Shown here piece after piece: positions 32,573 to 42,010 of a stretch of 64,000 nt of DNA (its first letter is position 1; each line of letters starts with the position of its first letter). Below the pieces are notes generated by a model. That model was given only the letters and a program-made list of their open reading frames with translations, made no database searches and was not told where the DNA came from. The translations under genes were made by a program, and so were the position numbers. This DNA comes from Cytobacillus luteolus (lineage in GTDB: Bacteria; Bacillota; Bacilli; Bacillales; Bacillaceae_L), in the NCBI RefSeq assembly GCF_017873715.1, contig NZ_JAGGKM010000001.1, positions 62,001 to 126,000 of the forward strand, written 5' to 3'.

Positions 32573-34846
32573 ATGAAAACACAAATCAAAACTACTATAG
32601 AAAGTATCATTCAAGAGGTAGGCCAAATTTATCACTTACAAACAAATTTTTTACTGGAAAGTATTTCAGGTTTAGAAGAAGAAAATCAAAGAGAACAAGC
32701 GCTTCATTTTGCATTAAATCAAATTTCCCTAGAAGAACCTAATTGGACATATGTAGCAGCACAAATGTATTTACATAAATTGTATCAGGATGCAGCAAAA
32801 GTAAGGGGATACGAGGCTAAGAAGAAATATGGTTCCTTTTATTCACTGGTAGATCATTTAGCGGAGATAGGTATTTATGAACAGAATCTACTACAATCGT
32901 ATTCAAAGGAAGAAATAGAGGAATTAGAGAGTATTATTGATCCCCAAAAAGATCATCTATTTCAATATATCGGCCTATTCCTATTAGCAGACCGATATTT
33001 AGCGAAAGATTATCAGGGCACTATTTATGAATTGCCACAAGAACGGTTTATGATTATTTCTATGTTTCTAATGATGAATGAAGATAAAGAAAAGCGGATT
33101 TCATATATAAAAGAGGCCTATTGGGCTTTAAGTCATTTACATATGACCGTTGCAACACCTACTTTAGCTAATGCAGGGAAACGAGTTGGACAGCTATCAT
33201 CATGCTTTATCGATACGGTCGATGACTCATTAGACGGTATTTACTTGAATAACTGGGATGTTGCAAGATTGAGTAAGGATGGCGGAGGCTTAGGTTTATA
33301 TTACGGCAAGGTTCGTGCGTTAGGATCTGATATTAAAAAGTTTAAAGGCAATTCATCTGGAATCGTACCTTGGATCAGGCAAATCAACAACACGGCTGTA
33401 AGTGTGGATCAATTAGGTCAACGGCAAGGGGCAATTGCTGTGTATTTAGATATATTTCACAAAGATATTATGAATGGATTTTTAGATTTAAAAACAAATA
33501 ATGGTGACGAGAGAAGAAAAGCACATGATATTTTTACTGGCGTTTCTATCCCCGATTTATTTATGGAAACGTTAGAAGAGAAAGATGAATCTGGTAGGAG
33601 TATTGGAGAGTGGCATACGTTTTGTCCTCATCAAGTAAAACAAATGATGGGGTGGAAAGATGAAAACGGTACATCACTTGGCTTAGAAGATTTTTATGAT
33701 GAGAATGATGAAAAATATTTCACTGAAAAATATATGGAAGCCGTTCATCACCCTTTGCTACCAAGAAAAACATATCGAGCAATGGATATTATGACGAGAA
33801 TAATGGTATCACAATTAGAAACAGGTACTCCTTATATGTTTTACCGTGACGAAGTAAATAGGCAGAACCCAAATAAACATGTTTTTGGAAAAGGGCGAAC
33901 AGCTATCTTCTGTAGTAACCTGTGTACAGAGATTGCGCAGAATATGTCAGCAACAACAATCGTAAAAGAGTATAAGGATGATGAAGGAAATATTGTCATC
34001 GTACGTAAGCCTGGAGACTTTGTTGTTTGTAATCTATCATCTATAAATCTCCCAAGTGCCTTTAGGTTAAATGTGTTACCAAGATTAATCAAAATTCAAA
34101 TGAGAATGCTTGATAATGCAATAGATCTGAACTCTCTGTCAGTTGGACAAGCTGATGCGACGAATAAAAAATATAGAGCGGTGGGTCTAGGTACATTTGG
34201 TTGGCATCATCTTTTAGCATTAGAGGGAATTTATTGGGAATCAGAAGATGCTGTAACATTTGCTGATGAGTTATATGAGGATATAGCGTTCTATACAATA
34301 CAGTCATCAATGGAAATTGCTAAGGAGAAGGGGGCATACCAATGTTTCAAAGGGTCACAGTGGCAAACAGGAGAATATTTTAAACAAAAGAACTATACAT
34401 CAGAACGTTGGATGAAATTACAAAAGGATGTTTCGGGCTATGGGGTTAGAAATGGTTGGATGATGGCGATTGCACCTAATTCATCTACAGCTAAAATTGG
34501 AGGCTCTACAGATGGTATTGATCCACTTTATGCTGTGGAATATGCAGAGGAGAAGAAAAATTTCAAATTTAAAGTAACTGCACCAGACTTAAACCATAAT
34601 ACGTACAATTATTATCGAAAAACTAGGCACTTTTTAGACCAGCATTGGAGCATAAAGCAAAATGCTGCTAGGCAACGACATATTGACCAAGGAATTAGTT
34701 TTAACCTGTATGTTCATCATACAATCAAAGCCAAGGAACTATTAAACTTACATCTAGAGGCATGGAAACAAGGCTTAAAAACAACCTACTATATTAGAAG
34801 TACGTCTCAGGGAGAACTAGTCGAATGCGAAGCTTGTCATAGTTAA
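32573..34846 (+). CDS. nrdE: Class I ribonucleoside-diphosphate reductase, alpha subunit
   Basis: A 757-residue catalytic subunit. GQLSSCFIDT supplies the active-site Cys that forms the redox pair, FCSNLCTEI near 445-453 the thiyl-radical Cys region, TYYIRS near the C-terminus the radical-transfer Tyr pair, and the final CEACHS the CxxC that re-reduces the site. No ATP-cone is apparent at the N-terminus, as in NrdE rather than NrdA. The ATG at 32573 was chosen because GAGGAG lies 7 nt upstream; a TTG at 32552 is inside the thioesterase gene. It converts NDPs to dNDPs and works with the beta subunit at 34866. Confidence 0.92.
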   Translation: MKTQIKTTIESIIQEVGQIYHLQTNFLLESISGLEEENQREQALHFALNQISLEEPNWTYVAAQMYLHKLYQDAAKVRGYEAKKKYGSFYSLVDHLAEIGIYEQNLLQSYSKEEIEELESIIDPQKDHLFQYIGLFLLADRYLAKDYQGTIYELPQERFMIISMFLMMNEDKEKRISYIKEAYWALSHLHMTVATPTLANAGKRVGQLSSCFIDTVDDSLDGIYLNNWDVARLSKDGGGLGLYYGKVRALGSDIKKFKGNSSGIVPWIRQINNTAVSVDQLGQRQGAIAVYLDIFHKDIMNGFLDLKTNNGDERRKAHDIFTGVSIPDLFMETLEEKDESGRSIGEWHTFCPHQVKQMMGWKDENGTSLGLEDFYDENDEKYFTEKYMEAVHHPLLPRKTYRAMDIMTRIMVSQLETGTPYMFYRDEVNRQNPNKHVFGKGRTAIFCSNLCTEIAQNMSATTIVKEYKDDEGNIVIVRKPGDFVVCNLSSINLPSAFRLNVLPRLIKIQMRMLDNAIDLNSLSVGQADATNKKYRAVGLGTFGWHHLLALEGIYWESEDAVTFADELYEDIAFYTIQSSMEIAKEKGAYQCFKGSQWQTGEYFKQKNYTSERWMKLQKDVSGYGVRNGWMMAIAPNSSTAKIGGSTDGIDPLYAVEYAEEKKNFKFKVTAPDLNHNTYNYYRKTRHFLDQHWSIKQNAARQRHIDQGISFNLYVHHTIKAKELLNLHLEAWKQGLKTTYYIRSTSQGELVECEACHS

Positions 34847-34865
34847 AAAAGGGGGGAATTTAAAT

Positions 34866-35903
34866 ATGCTTACACTTAAAAAGGTCAAATTATTAAATCC
34901 AGAGCATCCTAATAAAGCAACAGGTATTATCAATGGAAAATCCTCTGGCTTATTAAACTGGAATGATATTGCCTATCCTCAAATGTATGATTTGTATCAG
35001 GCTTTATTATCTAATTTTTGGATAGCGAAAGAAATCAATATGCAAGATGACATAAAACAATGGGACAGTTTGAGCTTTGAAGAGCAAAATGTATTTTTAC
35101 GAATTAATACGCAGCTAGCTTGTCTTGATAGTTTACAAACGCCAACAATGAGTCAAGTCATGGATTATGTAACAGATTCGAGTTTAAAAGCAATTTTTGC
35201 AGTCATCTCACAACAGGAAGCTGTTCACAATGAATCGTATTCATATATATTAAGTTCCCTCATTCCGTTACAAGAACAAAACGCTAGATTTAATGAGGCA
35301 AAGATTGACCCGATTATTCGTAAGCGAAATCAGGTGATTTTAGATGCTTATGAACAATTCCGGGAAAATCCAAATCCTCAAACATTATTGGCTCTTGCAA
35401 TAAACTCTATTAATCTAGAAGGAATTTATTTTTATGCAGGGTTTGCCTTTTTCTATCATTTAGCGAGACAACAAAAAATGATGAAAACAAGTACGATGAT
35501 TAGCTATATTCAGCGGGATGAAATGCAGCATGCTTATTTTATGTCCCAATTTATTCGAATTTTATTAACTGAAAATCCTACTCTTCACACAAAAGAGAAT
35601 ATTGATTATATCTATCATTCTATTGAGCAAGCTACAATGCTTGAAAAAGAATGGGCTAATACTATCTTTGAAAAAATTAATGGTATTGATATACAAGAGT
35701 TTGAAGGGTACGTGGAATATTTAGCTAATAAGCGGTTGAGACAGCTAGGACTAGAGAACCTTTATGAAGAGAGAAAGAATCCAATGCCTTGGATTCAAGT
35801 ATTTAGTGATGAGATGATTAATGAAACGAAGTCGGACTTTTTTGAACAAAAGTCTCGAACATATACGAAGGTAATGGAGTCCAATGGGTTTGATGAATTA
35901 TAA
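34866..35903 (+). CDS. nrdF: Class I ribonucleoside-diphosphate reductase, beta subunit
   Basis: A 345-residue ferritin-like protein that holds the metal-radical cofactor. The metal ligands are visible: Asp in CLDSLQT, Glu/His in ISQQEAVHNESYSYI, Glu in NLEGIYFYAGF, and Glu/His in RDEMQHAYF. The Tyr four residues after the His (HNESY) matches the radical-forming Tyr, so it is a Tyr-radical, not a Tyr-less, type. GGGGGGAATT precedes the start. It overlaps the flavodoxin gene by 20 nt. With that partner it most likely uses a manganese cofactor. Confidence 0.92.
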   Translation: MLTLKKVKLLNPEHPNKATGIINGKSSGLLNWNDIAYPQMYDLYQALLSNFWIAKEINMQDDIKQWDSLSFEEQNVFLRINTQLACLDSLQTPTMSQVMDYVTDSSLKAIFAVISQQEAVHNESYSYILSSLIPLQEQNARFNEAKIDPIIRKRNQVILDAYEQFRENPNPQTLLALAINSINLEGIYFYAGFAFFYHLARQQKMMKTSTMISYIQRDEMQHAYFMSQFIRILLTENPTLHTKENIDYIYHSIEQATMLEKEWANTIFEKINGIDIQEFEGYVEYLANKRLRQLGLENLYEERKNPMPWIQVFSDEMINETKSDFFEQKSRTYTKVMESNGFDEL

Positions 35904-36399
35904 AAAGAAGATTGCTATTATTTATACATCGGTTACTGGGAATACAGAAGAATTAGCCACTATTATTTATAACACCTTTCTAAAGTATCCCTTTGATACC
36001 GTCGTCTATCAGGTGGATCGTTTTCCACTATCACGATTAGGTGATGTCGATGTACTCATAATTGGTACATATACATGGGGAAATGGAGAGATCCCAAAAG
36101 AAATGGACAAACTTTATCGAGCGTTGGAATTCTTGAATAAAAAATCCCTAGTCACTGCCGTGTTTGGGACTGGAGATAGCTTTTATCCAAGCTATTGTGG
36201 AGCTGTTGATAAGTTTCGCGACATGTTATTTGTACATACAAGTCTTGCAGCTACTTTAAAAGTTGAGCTAACCCCTGGGCAACAAGATGTAAAGAGATGT
36301 GAAAACTTAGTCCAAGTCATATATAACAAGTTCAATGAAGCGTCTTCCAAAACTCTTTCTTCCAGGGAGACAAACTATAAGCTGGGGAAACAGTGCTAA
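35884..36399 (+). CDS. Flavodoxin of the ribonucleotide reductase operon (NrdI-like role)
   Basis: A 171-residue flavodoxin: TSVTGNTEELA near residue 16 binds the FMN phosphate, TYTWGNGEIPKEM the ring and FGTGDSFYPSYCGAVD the second ring loop. In class Ib operons a flavodoxin, NrdI, supplies the oxidant for manganese-NrdF. This one has the longer, ordinary flavodoxin sequence instead of the usual short NrdI; it probably takes over that task. It starts inside the end of nrdF (start 35884, an in-frame ATG at 35893 is also possible). Confidence 0.8.
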   Translation: MGLMNYKKKIAIIYTSVTGNTEELATIIYNTFLKYPFDTVVYQVDRFPLSRLGDVDVLIIGTYTWGNGEIPKEMDKLYRALEFLNKKSLVTAVFGTGDSFYPSYCGAVDKFRDMLFVHTSLAATLKVELTPGQQDVKRCENLVQVIYNKFNEASSKTLSSRETNYKLGKQC

Positions 36400-36563
36400 T
36401 GAACTAACATGTTAATGTAAGAGCTAAAATCTTGAGACATCGGACGGAGTTATAAGAATGTCATTATTGCCGCTTATCGTAATCTCCTTAATAAAGGAAA
36501 ATCCAATGTTTGTGTGGAATACATACCTTATTGAATGAGAAGATATGTAAGGAGATACGTCAT

Positions 36564-39065
36564 ATGCATGACAAAAAAATAAAAGGTATCGTCCAAAATG
36601 GTGAGATTTCAGCACGAAATGAAGAAGCCACACAGGAAAAGAGCACGTTAGCCTATCATCTCGTAGAAGCTAAGAGATATTATAGGAGAGACTTATTTTC
36701 TACTGCAAAAGAAAGCATGGAAAAGGCATTGGCGCAGTATCAAAAGCTTGTTGACAGAGAGCCACCTGTAAGTGTTCAACTCTTGTTTGGTAATGTTTTA
36801 GAAAGAGGAGGTCACCTTAAACAGGCGTTAACCCTTTTTAATGAGCAATTCACGAAGCATAACTCCATCTATGCCTTAATTAGATTGGGGTATATCAGTA
36901 TCGACCTTCGTGATTTGTCACTTCTGAAACGATATGAGAATGCCTACTTAGAACGTCTCCATTCTCCATCGTTAACTATAAATCAAAAGCTACACCTACA
37001 AGTTATTTTAGGTCATTATTACTCCTATACTGGACGAGACACATCACTTGTTCATGAAATGGTCCAGTATCATAAAGCGAATTATGTGATGCTTAGAGAA
37101 AAGCTAAAAGTTGTAGACTATATTCGTTGGGTCTACAATTTGCATATTCTTCTATTATTGAATAATAGCCCTTGGGGTGAAAGGGCCCAATTAATCTATG
37201 AAGCAGAATCATTGGCGGAGCAAAACAATCAAACTTCCTTATTAATGAATATTTATAACCTGATGGGCATCGGATTACTAGAAGAGAATGTGAATAAAGC
37301 AAAGGATTGCATGATAAAATCGAGGGAGCTGGCAATAGCGCTAGGAAGTAAACAACAAGAAATGGCCTCGACTTCAAACCTATTTATGTTCTATCAGTAT
37401 TTAGGGGATACACACCATGCTCTAGAGCTTGCAGACAAAGCAAAAGCGCTTGGAGAAGACATTGATTCAAACTTTAATGAAATAAATTTAGTGAAGCTTT
37501 ATTATCTTATAGAGGATTATCCTCAAGCATTAAAGCTCATTCGTGAATTAAAGCCTAAGGTGAGGAGTAATAACCTGGCTATGGCGAGAGTAGATGCATT
37601 GGTTTTTCAATATAAAATCATCTTGAGGAAAAATGATGAAAAAAAGGCGAAGAGGATTTGGCCCTTTTTTGAAAAGATGTGTGAGAAACATAAAGATGAA
37701 GTTAATCTATTATTACTTCAATGCCAATATTATGCCTCAATCAAGGAGTACGATAAAACACTTTCTATCGCTAGAAAGTGTCTTGAAGAAAAGAACCTGA
37801 GTGTAGAGTGTAGAATTGAATTTTCAATGACCCTATTAGAATCATTAATAAAAACAGGCCAGAAGGAATCTTTCGTAAAGTATGTGCAATCCTTTGAAGA
37901 TTTGGTCTATAACAAGGGATATTTCGGTTATTTGAGTTATGTCTATTATTATAAGGCATTATTTTACTTGGAAAATAAATTATATATCCAAGCAAGAGTT
38001 TATTTTATTCGAGCAAATAGTTATTTTACTAAGGTAAAGAATCTTTTGAAACAGCAGGAAATTGATTGTACTATCGAAACGATTGATAAATTATTACTAG
38101 AAATACCAGCGAATAAGCAGTTAGAAATGATGAATCTGCTGACAAACAATGAAATCATGTTTGAGAGCATTAGATTAGTTCATTCAGCCAAGAATCTTGA
38201 GGATGTTTGTAAATATATCACGAAGGTTTTCTATGAAAATATGAAGTTTGAAGATGTTTATTTTCATTTTATCTTTGATAAAATAAGGACGAAAACTCTT
38301 CATGTTAATGATAAGTTGCAAAATGAAGAGGTCACTGATGACAAAGTGGAAGCTGCCTTACGTAAGGTTCATCAAGAACTGAGAGTTTGTTATTTTGAGT
38401 TAGGTAACACGTATTATCATGGTTTCCCAATTTTATCTAATGAGAAGGAGGTTGTATCAATTGTTCTGATAAAGAACCAAAGTATTCTTTCTGAAGAAAG
38501 CTTCTATTATTTAGAACAATTTTTACATTTTATCTCTCCTAAGATAGAAAATGTTATCTTTAATCAATTGGTCCATATTGATGTGTTAACAAATCTTTAT
38601 AATCGAAACTTTTTTATTAAAAGATTGGAAGAAGAATTTCAAAAAACAGCGGATTACCGAAACGACCTTTCTTTTATTATGATTGATATTGATAATTTTA
38701 GTTACGTAAATAATCAATTTGGACATGTAGAAGGAGATCGTATTTTAGAGAAGGTGGCTAGGACCATCCAGCAGTCTGTGCGCAGTGGTGATATTGTTGG
38801 TCGTTATGGTGGAGAGGAATTGATTGTCATCCTGCCTAATACCTATTCAGAGATTGCGAAGGGTGTAGCCCATCGTATTTTAAAAGAAATACGCAAAATC
38901 TATATTAACGATACGTACCAAATAACAGCTAGTATTGGTGTATCTAGTGTTGATAAAAATACAACATTGACATTTCAGGAGCTTATAGAAAGAGCAGACT
39001 TGGCCGAAAGATTTGCCAAAAAACACGGCAAAAATTGTGTACATTGTTATTGGGAGGTTAGTTGA
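36564..39065 (+). CDS. TPR-repeat and GGDEF diguanylate cyclase
   Basis: An 833-residue cytoplasmic protein. Residues 1-430 are a long series of helix pairs of TPR type (AYLERLH, ADKAKALGE and similar). Residues 470-640 look like a degenerate GAF or coiled segment. The C-terminal 185 residues form a GGDEF domain, with the start LTNLYNRNFF and active-site GGEEL near 749. An intact GGEEL argues for cyclic-di-GMP synthesis; no RxxD inhibitory site is certain. The ATG at 36564 was chosen because TAAGGAG lies 9 nt upstream; an ATG at 36510 lacks one. Single gene. Confidence 0.88.
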   Translation: MHDKKIKGIVQNGEISARNEEATQEKSTLAYHLVEAKRYYRRDLFSTAKESMEKALAQYQKLVDREPPVSVQLLFGNVLERGGHLKQALTLFNEQFTKHNSIYALIRLGYISIDLRDLSLLKRYENAYLERLHSPSLTINQKLHLQVILGHYYSYTGRDTSLVHEMVQYHKANYVMLREKLKVVDYIRWVYNLHILLLLNNSPWGERAQLIYEAESLAEQNNQTSLLMNIYNLMGIGLLEENVNKAKDCMIKSRELAIALGSKQQEMASTSNLFMFYQYLGDTHHALELADKAKALGEDIDSNFNEINLVKLYYLIEDYPQALKLIRELKPKVRSNNLAMARVDALVFQYKIILRKNDEKKAKRIWPFFEKMCEKHKDEVNLLLLQCQYYASIKEYDKTLSIARKCLEEKNLSVECRIEFSMTLLESLIKTGQKESFVKYVQSFEDLVYNKGYFGYLSYVYYYKALFYLENKLYIQARVYFIRANSYFTKVKNLLKQQEIDCTIETIDKLLLEIPANKQLEMMNLLTNNEIMFESIRLVHSAKNLEDVCKYITKVFYENMKFEDVYFHFIFDKIRTKTLHVNDKLQNEEVTDDKVEAALRKVHQELRVCYFELGNTYYHGFPILSNEKEVVSIVLIKNQSILSEESFYYLEQFLHFISPKIENVIFNQLVHIDVLTNLYNRNFFIKRLEEEFQKTADYRNDLSFIMIDIDNFSYVNNQFGHVEGDRILEKVARTIQQSVRSGDIVGRYGGEELIVILPNTYSEIAKGVAHRILKEIRKIYINDTYQITASIGVSSVDKNTTLTFQELIERADLAERFAKKHGKNCVHCYWEVS

Positions 39066-39128
39066 AATGACTGACTTTCCCGGTACAACTTAACGAACTT
39101 GGTGAAAAAAATAGTTAGAAGTACACGA

Positions 39129-39159
39129 AGGACGGTATGGAATGTTACCGTCCTTTTTC
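39129..39159 (+). terminator. Rho-independent terminator after GGDEF gene
   Basis: AGGACGGTA (39129-39137) pairs with TACCGTCCT (39146-39154), followed by TTTTC. Confidence 0.85.
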
Positions 39160-39181
39160 TCTGTTTTATTGGTTAGGAATT

Positions 39182-39258
39182 CCAGTAGGTTAGAATAAAA
39201 ATCTAATATTCAGTAACTTTGTGGAAGGTCATATGTATAAATCATAGGGGCATCAATT
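39182..39258 (+). promoter_or_regulatory. Orphan copy of the ECF-like promoter block
   Basis: About 75 nt (TTAGAAT, AGTAAC at 39212, 16 nt, TGTATA at 39234, then TCATAGGGGCATCAA) match the region before the gene at 41021. No paralogue of that gene follows; the next gene, a CBO0543 protein, starts 220 nt downstream and could be driven from here. Confidence 0.55.
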
Positions 39259-39478
39259 TGTGAAGTTTTGAGCTTAAACCTTATTTGTTATACGGAATAC
39301 AATACTTGATTGATAGGTTGGGTATCAACATAAAGGTCCCAAGATACTTCTCTAAATTTGAGCTATAGCCCAAAACCACTGCCTAGTAAGCCACTTTTTA
39401 TCTCAACTTAATGATTAATTATGTTAGTAAATTGGAACTATAAATATTAAATTGCGATAGATTGTAGGGAGATTACTT

Positions 39479-40027
39479 GTGGATAATAAGTTTGAAGAGC
39501 TATTGATACTTAATAAGAAAATGGCTGCATTTTCGAAAGAATGGTGGTATGAAGAAGTCGTATTTACCTTTCCTTGGTGGGTTGTCTTGGTTACACTTAT
39601 CCTTCCTTGGTTACTATGGTGGAAGTTCGTTGATAGGAGAAGGATCAAGGAAATAAGCATTATTGGCTTTTTTATAATGATTACTTCCTATCTGTTGGAT
39701 CAAATGGGTGCATCCCTATCTTTATGGACATATAAAGTAACACCTACTCCATTAGCAAGAGAAGTATTTGACCCTGCTGATTTAGCCATCCTTCCAGTCT
39801 TCTATATGTTAATTTATCAATATTTCTCTAGTTGGAAAAACTATATTATTGCTCAGATTGGATTGGCCCTATTTGCAGCTTATATTGGGGGAAACCTTTT
39901 TCAGTGGTTAGGGATTTATTTGATTATTAACTGGAAACATATTTATTCTGTACCTATTTATATCCTATTGGGGTTAGTTGCGAAGCTTTTAGTACATGGA
40001 CTTAATGCTCTTGAAAAGTCGAATTAA
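39479..40027 (+). CDS. CBO0543-family membrane protein
   Basis: A 182-residue membrane protein with about five helices. It opens with a soluble 25-residue head, then WWVVLVTLILPWLLWWKFVDRRR, and contains ILPVFYMLIYQYFSSWKNYI and WLGIYLIINWKHIYSVPIYILLG, all typical of the CBO0543 family. The start is GTG with GGGAG 8 nt upstream. No function known. It is the third member in the window. Confidence 0.7.
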   Translation: MDNKFEELLILNKKMAAFSKEWWYEEVVFTFPWWVVLVTLILPWLLWWKFVDRRRIKEISIIGFFIMITSYLLDQMGASLSLWTYKVTPTPLAREVFDPADLAILPVFYMLIYQYFSSWKNYIIAQIGLALFAAYIGGNLFQWLGIYLIINWKHIYSVPIYILLGLVAKLLVHGLNALEKSN

Positions 40028-40049
40028 GTTATAGAGTATTTCAACGTGT

Positions 40050-40082
40050 AGAGACGATTACGTTTATAATGAAATCGTCTCT
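40050..40082 (+). terminator. Hairpin terminator
   Basis: AGAGACGAT (40050-40058) pairs with ATCGTCTCT (40074-40082), followed by AATTCT. The left side matches the hairpin at 12919. Confidence 0.65.
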
Positions 40083-40129
40083 AATTCTATTTGTATGAAA
40101 AAATTGTGTTCTGACTCTAACTTTCACCT

Positions 40130-40195
40130 TTATTTCTTCACTACCACTCCATTGTGTTCCAAGGCTGCATGAAATATGTCTCACAAGGATGGTAG
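40130..40195 (-). pseudogene. Fragment of a PNPOx-like gene 3' end
   Basis: About 65 nt (TATTTCTTCACTACCACTCC and following) almost exactly match the 3' end of the gene at 53287-53886 on the minus strand, including its stop region. Nothing else of that gene is present here. It is a relic of a duplication. Confidence 0.75.
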
Positions 40196-40318
40196 GGGAA
40201 AAAACTGTTTACAAGGATACTGGTGACATAAACTAAAAAGGTTACATCCTGGGGTATATTATATATAATTATTTTGGGATTATTTAACATATGACTTTTA
40301 GAAGGAGAGATTGAAAAA

Positions 40319-40687
40319 ATGAGCGATAGTTTTCTAGAAGAAATACACTATTTTAGAGTTCCGGTTAAAAATCTTGAACAATCTATAACATGGTATACAG
40401 AAACGTTAGGACTTCAACTACGATTTAGCCAAGACCATTTGGCTGATTTAGCACTTAAATCAGGACCATTATATGTATTGGTTAGAGCAGACCATGATTC
40501 AAGGGGACATTTTACAGTCAATGGGCAACCTGAATTTTCAGTTGGGTTTACCACATCAAGAATTAGAGAATTCCACACATATTTAACCACAAAAGATGTT
40601 CAAGTAGAACCTATCCAAGAGGACATGGGACATAACTTCTTTTATTTTTACGATCCAAGTGGAAATAAACTTCAAGTTCACAACTAA
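40319..40687 (+). CDS. VOC (glyoxalase/bleomycin resistance-like) protein
   Basis: A 122-residue protein with one glyoxalase-type repeat pair: HYFRVPVKNLEQSITWYTETLGLQL and NFFYFYDPSGNKLQVHN at the C-terminus. The usual metal ligands His (residue 10) and Glu are partly replaced, since the C-terminal Glu position reads Lys-Leu-Gln. Function is therefore unclear; members bind or modify small molecules. GAAGGAGAGA precedes the ATG. Single gene. Confidence 0.8.
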   Translation: MSDSFLEEIHYFRVPVKNLEQSITWYTETLGLQLRFSQDHLADLALKSGPLYVLVRADHDSRGHFTVNGQPEFSVGFTTSRIREFHTYLTTKDVQVEPIQEDMGHNFFYFYDPSGNKLQVHN

Positions 40688-40864
40688 GTAGCTTCCTAAA
40701 ACAATCTATCCTATTTTCATGATAGGTGACATGTTCCATAGATTCATTACATAAATGGCTCTAAAGCAAACTGGAATAGTTGTAAAGGAAATAAATGTTA
40801 AATACTTGGATGGAAATCTGATTGATATTTAGGGTGGTTGGGCATAGTTTAAATAATAACTTCT

Positions 40865-40897
40865 ATCGACAGGTCCAGGTACCTGTCGATTTTTTAT
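40865..40897 (+). terminator. Rho-independent terminator
   Basis: ATCGACAGGT (40865-40874) pairs with ACCTGTCGAT (40881-40890), followed by TTTTTTAT. It lies 180 nt after the VOC gene and directly ahead of the promoter of the next gene. Confidence 0.85.
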
Positions 40898-40952
40898 CCC
40901 CTGTATTCATTGATAAAGACTACCAGTATGTTAGAATGAAAGTCTAAAATCC

Positions 40953-40980
40953 TGTAACTATATGGAAGTACATTCGTATA
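40953..40980 (+). promoter_or_regulatory. ECF-like promoter of the gene at 41021
   Basis: TGTAAC (40953-40958), exactly 16 nt, CGTATA (40975-40980). An overlapping TATGTTAGAAT upstream could be a housekeeping promoter. Confidence 0.55.
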
Positions 40981-41020
40981 AATTCATAGGGGCATCAAAA
41001 TAAGGGGGGAACAAAAGAAA

Positions 41021-41935
41021 TTGAACAACAACAATTACTCAAAATACTTCCGAATTTTCATCGTTATCGCCTTAGCCGCGAGCTTAATTTTGAATTTTAA
41101 CTTATTAGTGAGTTTAGATAGGGTGGAACATCAGGTAAACAGTTTATCTCACAATCAACACAACATCCTTAGTGACGTCAACAGCCAAGCGGGGCAGATT
41201 CAGAATATCATGAATGAGTTTTTAAATGAGCAGAGCTGGATCAGTCGAATTCACATGGAATTTGATCAGAGTGAGGCAGAGGATGGTAAGGCAGCTGCAA
41301 CCTTTGAGTGGCAGGTGAAGGAGCTTCAGAGTAATTCTGAAGTGACATTCAATTATGTCTATGGTCCAGGTGAGGATTTTATCACTCTTCCAGCCAAGGA
41401 AATACAACAAGGATTATTCCAGGTTAGGATTCCGATAGAAGTTGAGGTAAAACCATTGTGGGAGGTTGGGGTTATTACAACAACAGGCTCTAGCATGGAG
41501 GAAGAATCGAAACAAAAGTTTGAAGATCGAATGGAAGAGCGCGATCAACAGCATAGATTAAAGTACTTTGTGTCTGTCACGTATGACGATATGGTAAAGA
41601 GTAGTGAAATCCATACGGAGCATTTAGGTCATTTTGGAACGAGTAAGTATGGAATTATTAGATCTGATATTCATATCCATCAAGATAACATTAGTCTTAC
41701 TCTTTATAATGAATTTATGATGGAACCCTCGGATCATGTGGTAAATGCGTATCTTGTGAAGTACGAAGGAGATAAGCTGATTGAAGAAGAGGAAATGGAA
41801 TCTCTAGGGCCCGAAGAGGAATGGCCGCGCCACTTCCATGTTAATCAAATAGAGAAGTATGAGAATATGCGCTTAGTCATTAAAGTTGAATACTCGAATG
41901 GTGAGATTTTTGAGAAGGAAGTGTTGATAGATTAA
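41021..41935 (+). CDS. Membrane-anchored extracytoplasmic protein, paralogue of 16582-17514
   Basis: A 304-residue protein with one N-terminal membrane helix (FRIFIVIALAASLILNFNLL), a coiled-coil-like spacer and an outer domain rich in acidic residues. It aligns along its whole length with the protein at 16582. The start is TTG with GGGGGGA 9 nt upstream. It has no recognised domain. An ECF-like promoter shared with the paralogue suggests both belong to an envelope-stress regulon, maybe that of the sigma factor at 14288; this is inference. Confidence 0.75.
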   Translation: MNNNNYSKYFRIFIVIALAASLILNFNLLVSLDRVEHQVNSLSHNQHNILSDVNSQAGQIQNIMNEFLNEQSWISRIHMEFDQSEAEDGKAAATFEWQVKELQSNSEVTFNYVYGPGEDFITLPAKEIQQGLFQVRIPIEVEVKPLWEVGVITTTGSSMEEESKQKFEDRMEERDQQHRLKYFVSVTYDDMVKSSEIHTEHLGHFGTSKYGIIRSDIHIHQDNISLTLYNEFMMEPSDHVVNAYLVKYEGDKLIEEEEMESLGPEEEWPRHFHVNQIEKYENMRLVIKVEYSNGEIFEKEVLID

Positions 41936-42010
41936 GCTCTTCTATTAATCTATAAATCACTTAGTTAAATGCAGAGGTTAGCTTCAATTGCTTAGGAAAT
42001 GAGGGATAAG

